Source of the DNA: Streptomyces sp. A1277
GTDB taxonomy: Bacteria; Actinomycetota; Actinomycetes; Streptomycetales; Streptomycetaceae
Reading direction: 5' to 3'
Length of the DNA: 64,000 nucleotides
Assembly: GCF_004795015.1 (NCBI RefSeq)
Contig: NZ_SSBI01000001.1
Coordinates: 1 to 64,000, forward strand
How positions within the stretch are numbered: the first letter of the stretch is position 1; each line of letters begins with the position of its first letter. Positions 60,335 through 64,000 of the stretch are shown in pieces. The position numbers and the translations under genes are program-made. A model generated the notes under the pieces. It saw only the letters and a list, made by a program, of their open reading frames with translations. It did no database searches and was not told the DNA's origin.

Positions 60335-60619
60335 GGGTTCTCCCGAAAAGGTCTGAGGTGATCTGCGGATTCCATCGGTGGGGGACGGGAACGCCGATGT
60401 CAGCGGTCACCAACACACTGGTTCCATGGAGCACCGGGCCCATGGAACCCGGCGCACACCCAGGGACAGCCAGGTCATCGCCCACCTATGACCGGCCCGA
60501 CAAGCGACACGAACCGTCGCAGAAGCCGATGGGCGGTCACGAAAGCCCGAGGTCGGGGCGGGACCAAGACAGCGACGACACGTGAATGGTACGCGCCAAA
60601 GAGTTCTGCACCACAAAAG

Positions 60620-60697
60620 AAGCCCCCTGCTGCGCGGCAGCCTGGGGCTTTTAATGAGCGGGTGACGAGAATCAAACTCGCTCTCCGAGCTCGGGAA
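60620..60697 (-). repeat. tRNA-Gly 3' end remnant A with terminator
   Basis: On the minus strand 60697-60656 read TTCCCGAGCTCGGAGAGCGA followed by GTTTGATTCTCGTCACCCGC, the anticodon-side, T-arm and acceptor sequence of a tRNA-Gly(CCC), with changes that weaken the stem (TTTGATTC for TTCGATTC). The 5' half is missing. A hairpin (AAGCCCC ... GGGGCTT, 60620-60650) follows as in a tRNA terminator. It is a partial duplicate of a tRNA end, such as an attachment site, not a working tRNA gene. Confidence 0.75.
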
Positions 60698-61026
60698 CCA
60701 ACGGTTCCTGAACGGCTGTACTGGTCTGACCTGCATGTTTGGGGGGATCGGTCGAGGTTGGCGTGGTCTCTGGGCGCCGTACTTGACCGCTGTTGTCCGC
60801 TCCGCTGGGCACAAATGGGGCACGGTGGTGCCATTGCGGCGGAACCTGCCAAGTTGGATGCTCTGGGTGGGCTGGTGGGCCAGAGAGGGAAATGTTCCCA
60901 CAAGCGGTTCCCGAGCGGAACGGCTCGACTGGGCGACGCACAGGGCGCGGCACCGGAGTTCAGCCAGGCCCGCGCCCTCGTTTCCCGAACCATTGATCCT
61001 GCGACCTCGACGCGCCCTGATCGTCT

Positions 61027-61518
61027 TCAGACTGGAGTGGTCTGCGGCTGCTTCTGGTCAGCCGGCGGTTGCCGCAGGAAGAGGCCGATCAGGAGAACGA
61101 ACGCGGCGAGGGCGGTGAGTGTGCGCAGGTTGTTGAGGAGTTCCCAGCGCCGCAGGATCTCCGCGTGATCGGCCGGGGCCGAGCTGAGCGCCCATTCCTT
61201 GATCCGGCCGTTGATCGGAACATTGCCGAGACGGGTGATCAGGAAGGACGCGAGAGTCAGCAGACCTGCCGAACCCGCGATTACCCGGGCGCGGCCGCGT
61301 GTCAGCGTCGCGAGAGCGAGGGAGCTCAACGTCGACACGGCCATCGCGGCCTGCATGGTGATGCCGTTCATCTTCATCAGCTCGGCGTGGAACGACAGCC
61401 GCATGTCGAGCGGAACCGCGTTGAAGGTGGGGACGAGGTTGGCCGCGCCGTAGCCGAATGCGCCGGCGAGGAGACCGGTAGCGAGCAGGGCGAGCGCCTG
61501 GAGGAGGCGGAGACGCAT
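61027..61518 (-). CDS. DUF1772 membrane protein
   Basis: A 163-residue four-helix membrane protein: MRLRLLQALALLATGLLAGA, FNAVPLDMRLSFHAELMKMNG, INGRIKEWALSSAPADHAEILRRWELLNNLRT, then LTALAAFVLLIGLFL. The N-x-R-I and W-x-x-x-N-x-x-R-T residues are DUF1772 landmarks. ATG 61518 has AGGGGTGA upstream and lies just past the stop of the mycothiol-type gene, so they are cotranscribed. No function is known. Confidence 0.87.
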   Translation of the reverse strand: MRLRLLQALALLATGLLAGAFGYGAANLVPTFNAVPLDMRLSFHAELMKMNGITMQAAMAVSTLSSLALATLTRGRARVIAGSAGLLTLASFLITRLGNVPINGRIKEWALSSAPADHAEILRRWELLNNLRTLTALAAFVLLIGLFLRQPPADQKQPQTTPV

Positions 61519-61523
61519 GTTCG

Positions 61524-62177
61524 TCACCCCTGCGTGGCGACGAAGCGGTCGCGCGGTTCGCCGTGGAGGTGCCCCGGTGGGAGCCGTCGGCCGTACGCGA
61601 GCAGAAGGAGATCTTGTGCGGCGCCGGACAGGGGCGTGCCCGTGCCGAAGGACCAGTCGAGGTCGTCGGCGCGGAGTTCGATGCCGCTCAGGTCGGCGCG
61701 GAAGAACTTGAGGGTCCTGGCGTCGATGCTCCCCAGGAGAATTCGCACGCGCTCCTCGGGAACCCGGCGGCCGAAGCCCAGAGCGACCGTGATATCCAAG
61801 CCGTGGACCACGTCGTGGCCCAGGGCCGCCTCGATCCCGCCGACCGGCGGTTTCCAGGGGTGGTCCGCGTTGTCGCCGAGGAATGCGGCGAGCTCCGCCG
61901 TTGAATGGGTGGCCGCGTCCTTGTGGGCGCACCGGCTGGTCATCCGGTGGAGGCTGCCTCGCGCCTTGATCAGTTCCCGCGCCATTTTGGGGAGCGAGTA
62001 CCGGAACCCCATCGTCATGTGGGCTGCGACCTCCCGTACCCGCCAACCCTCGCACAGGCTCGGAGCGTCCCACTCCTCGGCCGACAAGCCGTTCAGCACG
62101 GCCGCCAGCTCCCGGCGTTCGGCTGTGATCGCGGCTTTGATGTCCGCTACTGGTGTTCGGTGCGACGTGTTCCCCAT
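61524..62177 (-). CDS. Mycothiol-dependent maleylpyruvate isomerase/DinB-like protein
   Basis: A 217-residue protein of the TIGR03083 type: ERRELAAVLNGLSAEEWDAPSLCEGWRVREVAAHMTMG is the N-terminal four-helix MDMPI domain with its metal-binding His (W-x-V-x-x-x-x-x-H), then HDVVHGLDITVALGFGRRVPE and a C-terminal SCP2-like part FGTGTPLSGAAQDLLLLAYGRR. Such enzymes isomerise or transfer thiols using mycothiol. It is divergent from a LysR-type gene and is its likely target. Confidence 0.88.
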   Translation of the reverse strand: MGNTSHRTPVADIKAAITAERRELAAVLNGLSAEEWDAPSLCEGWRVREVAAHMTMGFRYSLPKMARELIKARGSLHRMTSRCAHKDAATHSTAELAAFLGDNADHPWKPPVGGIEAALGHDVVHGLDITVALGFGRRVPEERVRILLGSIDARTLKFFRADLSGIELRADDLDWSFGTGTPLSGAAQDLLLLAYGRRLPPGHLHGEPRDRFVATQG

Positions 62178-62218
62178 GGCCTCTAGGCTCTCGGCAATCT
62201 CGTCATAAGTCCAAAAGT

Positions 62219-62233
62219 TTGCATGTCTCGCAA
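62219..62233. promoter_or_regulatory. LysR-type binding site (T-N11-A)
   Basis: TTGC-ATGTCTC-GCAA, with T-N11-A symmetry and 4-bp arms, in the 71-bp gap between the divergent mycothiol-type and LysR-type genes and 15 bp from the LysR start. Confidence 0.6.
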
Positions 62234-62248
62234 CTAGAATGATCAGTT

Positions 62249-63196
62249 ATGGATATTCGGCAGCTGCGGTACTTCGTCACGGTCGCCGAGGAAGCCAATT
62301 TCACCCGCGCGGCTGCCCGTCTGCACCTGGCGCAGCCGGGAGTGAGTGCACAAGTTCGTCAGCTCGAAAAGGAACTCGGGCACCCGCTGCTCGACCGCTC
62401 CGGCCGGTCAGTGACCTTGACGGAGGTGGGTGAGGCCGTACTGCCGTACGCGCGTGCCGCGCTCAGTTCCGTCGAAGCGGTACGGCAGATTGCTGACGAG
62501 TTCACCGGATTGCTGCGCGGTCACGTCACCCTCGGCCTCGTCTCGGGCGCAGCCGCGGCAACCCAGGAGTTCGACCTGGCCGCCGTGCTGGCCAGCTTCC
62601 ACGAGGACCACCCCCAAGTCGAGATCGCCCTGACCGAGGACACCTCGGAGCGGATGCTCACTGCACTGAATCGCGGGGAGCTCGACATAGCCGTGATCGG
62701 ACTCGCGGACGAGGAGCCCCCGCCGGGCATCTCCGCCCAGCTCCTGGTCGATGAACCCCTGGTCGCAGGCGTCGCCCCGGACGACCCGGTCCTCACGCCC
62801 CCGGAGCGCACGAGCATTCCGTTGGCCGAGCTTCGCGGTCGTCCGCTGATCAGTCTGCCGCGTGGCACAGGACTGCGCGGGGTACTCGACCGTGCGTGCG
62901 GGCAGGCGGCGTTCCAGCCCCGCATCGCCTTCGAGGCCGCCGCTCCGCTGTTCCTCGCACAACTCGCCGCCCGCGGTCTCGGCGTGGCGGTGATTCCGGC
63001 CCTCCCCGCCGGTGCGGCGGCGGCCTTCGGGCTGCGGACACTGGAGATCACCGAGCCGCGGCTACGCGGCCGGGTCGCTCTGGCATGGCGGACGGACGGC
63101 CCCTCCAGTCCCGCAGCCACCGTCTTCCTGGACCTGCTACGTACAAACCTCACCGCGCCGGGTGAGGGCACCGGAGCTCGAACTGACGCGCCGTGA
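62249..63196 (+). CDS. LysR-family transcriptional regulator
   Basis: A 315-residue LysR protein: MDIRQLRYFVTVAEEANFTR and AARLHLAQPGVSAQVRQLEKELG (HTH), then a periplasmic-binding-protein-like sensor domain (TLGLVSGAAAATQEFDLAAV, PLAELRGRPLISLPRGTGLR). It probably controls the divergent DUF1772/mycothiol operon, with the T-N11-A box at 62219-62233 as its site. Confidence 0.93.
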   Translation: MDIRQLRYFVTVAEEANFTRAAARLHLAQPGVSAQVRQLEKELGHPLLDRSGRSVTLTEVGEAVLPYARAALSSVEAVRQIADEFTGLLRGHVTLGLVSGAAAATQEFDLAAVLASFHEDHPQVEIALTEDTSERMLTALNRGELDIAVIGLADEEPPPGISAQLLVDEPLVAGVAPDDPVLTPPERTSIPLAELRGRPLISLPRGTGLRGVLDRACGQAAFQPRIAFEAAAPLFLAQLAARGLGVAVIPALPAGAAAAFGLRTLEITEPRLRGRVALAWRTDGPSSPAATVFLDLLRTNLTAPGEGTGARTDAP

Positions 63197-63250
63197 AGGC
63201 GGTTACGGCACGCGAATGGCCACGAGCCCCGAGAGGTCTGGACAGCAACA

Positions 63251-63327
63251 AAGGTCCTGGTCTCTGACCAGGACCTTCACCAAAGAGCGGGTGACGAGAA
63301 TCGAACTCGCGCTCTGAGCTTGGGAAG
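63251..63327 (-). repeat. tRNA-Gly(CCC) 3' end remnant B with terminator
   Basis: On the minus strand 63327-63285 read CTTCCCAAGCTCAGAGCGCG then AGTTCGATTCTCGTCACCCG, identical in type to the anticodon loop (CTTCCCAAG), variable loop, T-arm (GTTCGATTC) and acceptor of a tRNA-Gly(CCC). The D-arm and 5' acceptor are absent: upstream sequence does not fit. A 12-bp stem hairpin with a 3-nt loop follows (63251-63262 with 63266-63277). It is a better preserved copy than A and marks an integration site. Confidence 0.8.
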
Positions 63328-64000
63328 CAGCGGTTCTTGGACAGTCAGAGTCGACCTGACCTGCGGGTTCGGCTTGAGGTGCGAGGTCGGTGTGTGTTCC
63401 CTGTGTACCGTACGTGACCGCTGTTGTCCGCTCTGAAGGGCACAGATGGGGCACATCGGCGGCAGATCATCAACCTGAGTGTTCTGCGCTGGAGCGGGCG
63501 GGTGACGGGAAGCGGGGGCCGCCGTGGTGCAGACGCTGTGGTGGCGCAGACGTCAGGCCCGGAAGGCTTCGGCGACGAAGCAAGCAAGCGGCGGTGCAGG
63601 GCCGTGAGATTCACGCATGGCCCGGGCGATGTCGGCCGGCTCGTCGAAGGCGCGCTCCGAGACCTCACGGACATGCAGGCTGACCAGTGTGGGCCACAGA
63701 CCGACGGGCGCCTTGGCCGAGGTGCTTGACCTGCTGCCGCTCCTCCGTGCAGCACGCAGCGGCACGGCTGCTGCGCGGGAGATGCAGGACCAGGTGTCGT
63801 GGAGCTCCTCGGACGGGCGTGAAGGGGGCGCCGTCGGCGGCACAGCGACTACGGATGGGGGGCGAACAAGGGGCGGGTGCCGTCGATGCGGGGAGGCCGG
63901 GGGCGATGGTATCGACGTAGGTCACCGGGTTCGGTTCGGATCAGGGCGGGGGAGAGGCCCGGCTCGAGGGCGTGGGGCAGCGGCGGTTGCTGAGGAGTCG
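63328..64000. other. Remnant region after the tRNA copy
   Basis: Next to both tRNA copies there is a homologous non-tRNA segment, with the shared string TGACCGCTGTTGTCCGCTC and GGGCACA.ATGGGGCAC; here it is at about 63415-63455. It could be the 3' end of an integrase gene. A minus-strand frame at 63553-63843 ends SLHVREVSERAFDEPADIAR with gene-like codon use, but upstream it breaks up, so it is probably a truncated gene. No intact gene is supported. Confidence 0.4.

Noticed and set aside
60488..61168. Long plus-strand frame over the first tRNA remnant (ERVTRIELALRA-type protein)
   Set aside because: The VTRIELAL string is the translation of the reverse complement of a tRNA T-arm, a well-known false gene; codon use is poor and the DUF1772 gene lies opposite.

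Overview
The window is chromosomal DNA from a Streptomyces-type actinomycete. GC content is very high with strong G/C bias at third codon positions, GTG and TTG starts are common, and many families are typical of Streptomyces: paired DUF397/Xre genes, RsbW-like ATPases, a SpoIIE phosphatase, mycothiol-type enzymes, a GH11 xylanase and F420-type nitroreductase-like proteins. I could run no searches, so family names come from recognising motifs and gene order.

Layout. 1-9.6 kb: 5' part of a Glu/Ala/Pro-rich protein, an S4 RNA-binding protein, a medium-chain reductase, membrane proteins, a MerR-PP2C fusion, a universal stress protein, an FMN-reductase/luciferase-like monooxygenase pair and a TrkA-like channel protein. 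9.6-19 kb: a giant AAA+ ATPase, a flotillin and an OB-fold membrane protein on one strand, with a divergent PucR-type regulator. 19-34.4 kb: two MFS pumps with nearby regulators, a KhtTU-like K+/H+ antiporter, a second and different flotillin/NfeD pair, a peroxiredoxin, a PAS-GAF-SpoIIE phosphatase, and an Xre / HExxH peptidase / membrane protein / PAP2 operon. 34.4-43.2 kb: cold-shock protein and DEAD-box helicase, a crcB-DUF190-crcB operon, a peptidoglycan amidase, and a WhiJ-like Xre/DUF397/ATPase cluster. 43.4-50.9 kb: dienelactone hydrolase, a polytopic membrane protein, SMP-30 lactonase, xylanase with its operators, and an SDR/TetR pair sharing an operator. 51-60.3 kb: an NB-ARC/TPR NLR-like protein, a GT-B-like protein, a small putative membrane effector and a Ser/Thr kinase, with several short tandem arrays. 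60.6-63.3 kb: three genes between two copies of the 3' end of a tRNA-Gly gene, which looks like an old integration site.

Most interesting system: the NLR (51539-53713) carries near its N-terminus a short motif (N-S-x-S-G-x-V ... V-Q-x-G) that reappears at the C-terminus of the small protein at 55769-56203, whose N-terminus is a hydrophobic, glycine-containing helix. This is the architecture of bacterial amyloid-signalling (RHIM-like) NLR/effector pairs, a likely abortive-infection or cell-death module. The AAA+/flotillin/OB-fold cluster and the Xre/peptidase/membrane/PAP2 operon are the next best candidates for poorly described systems.
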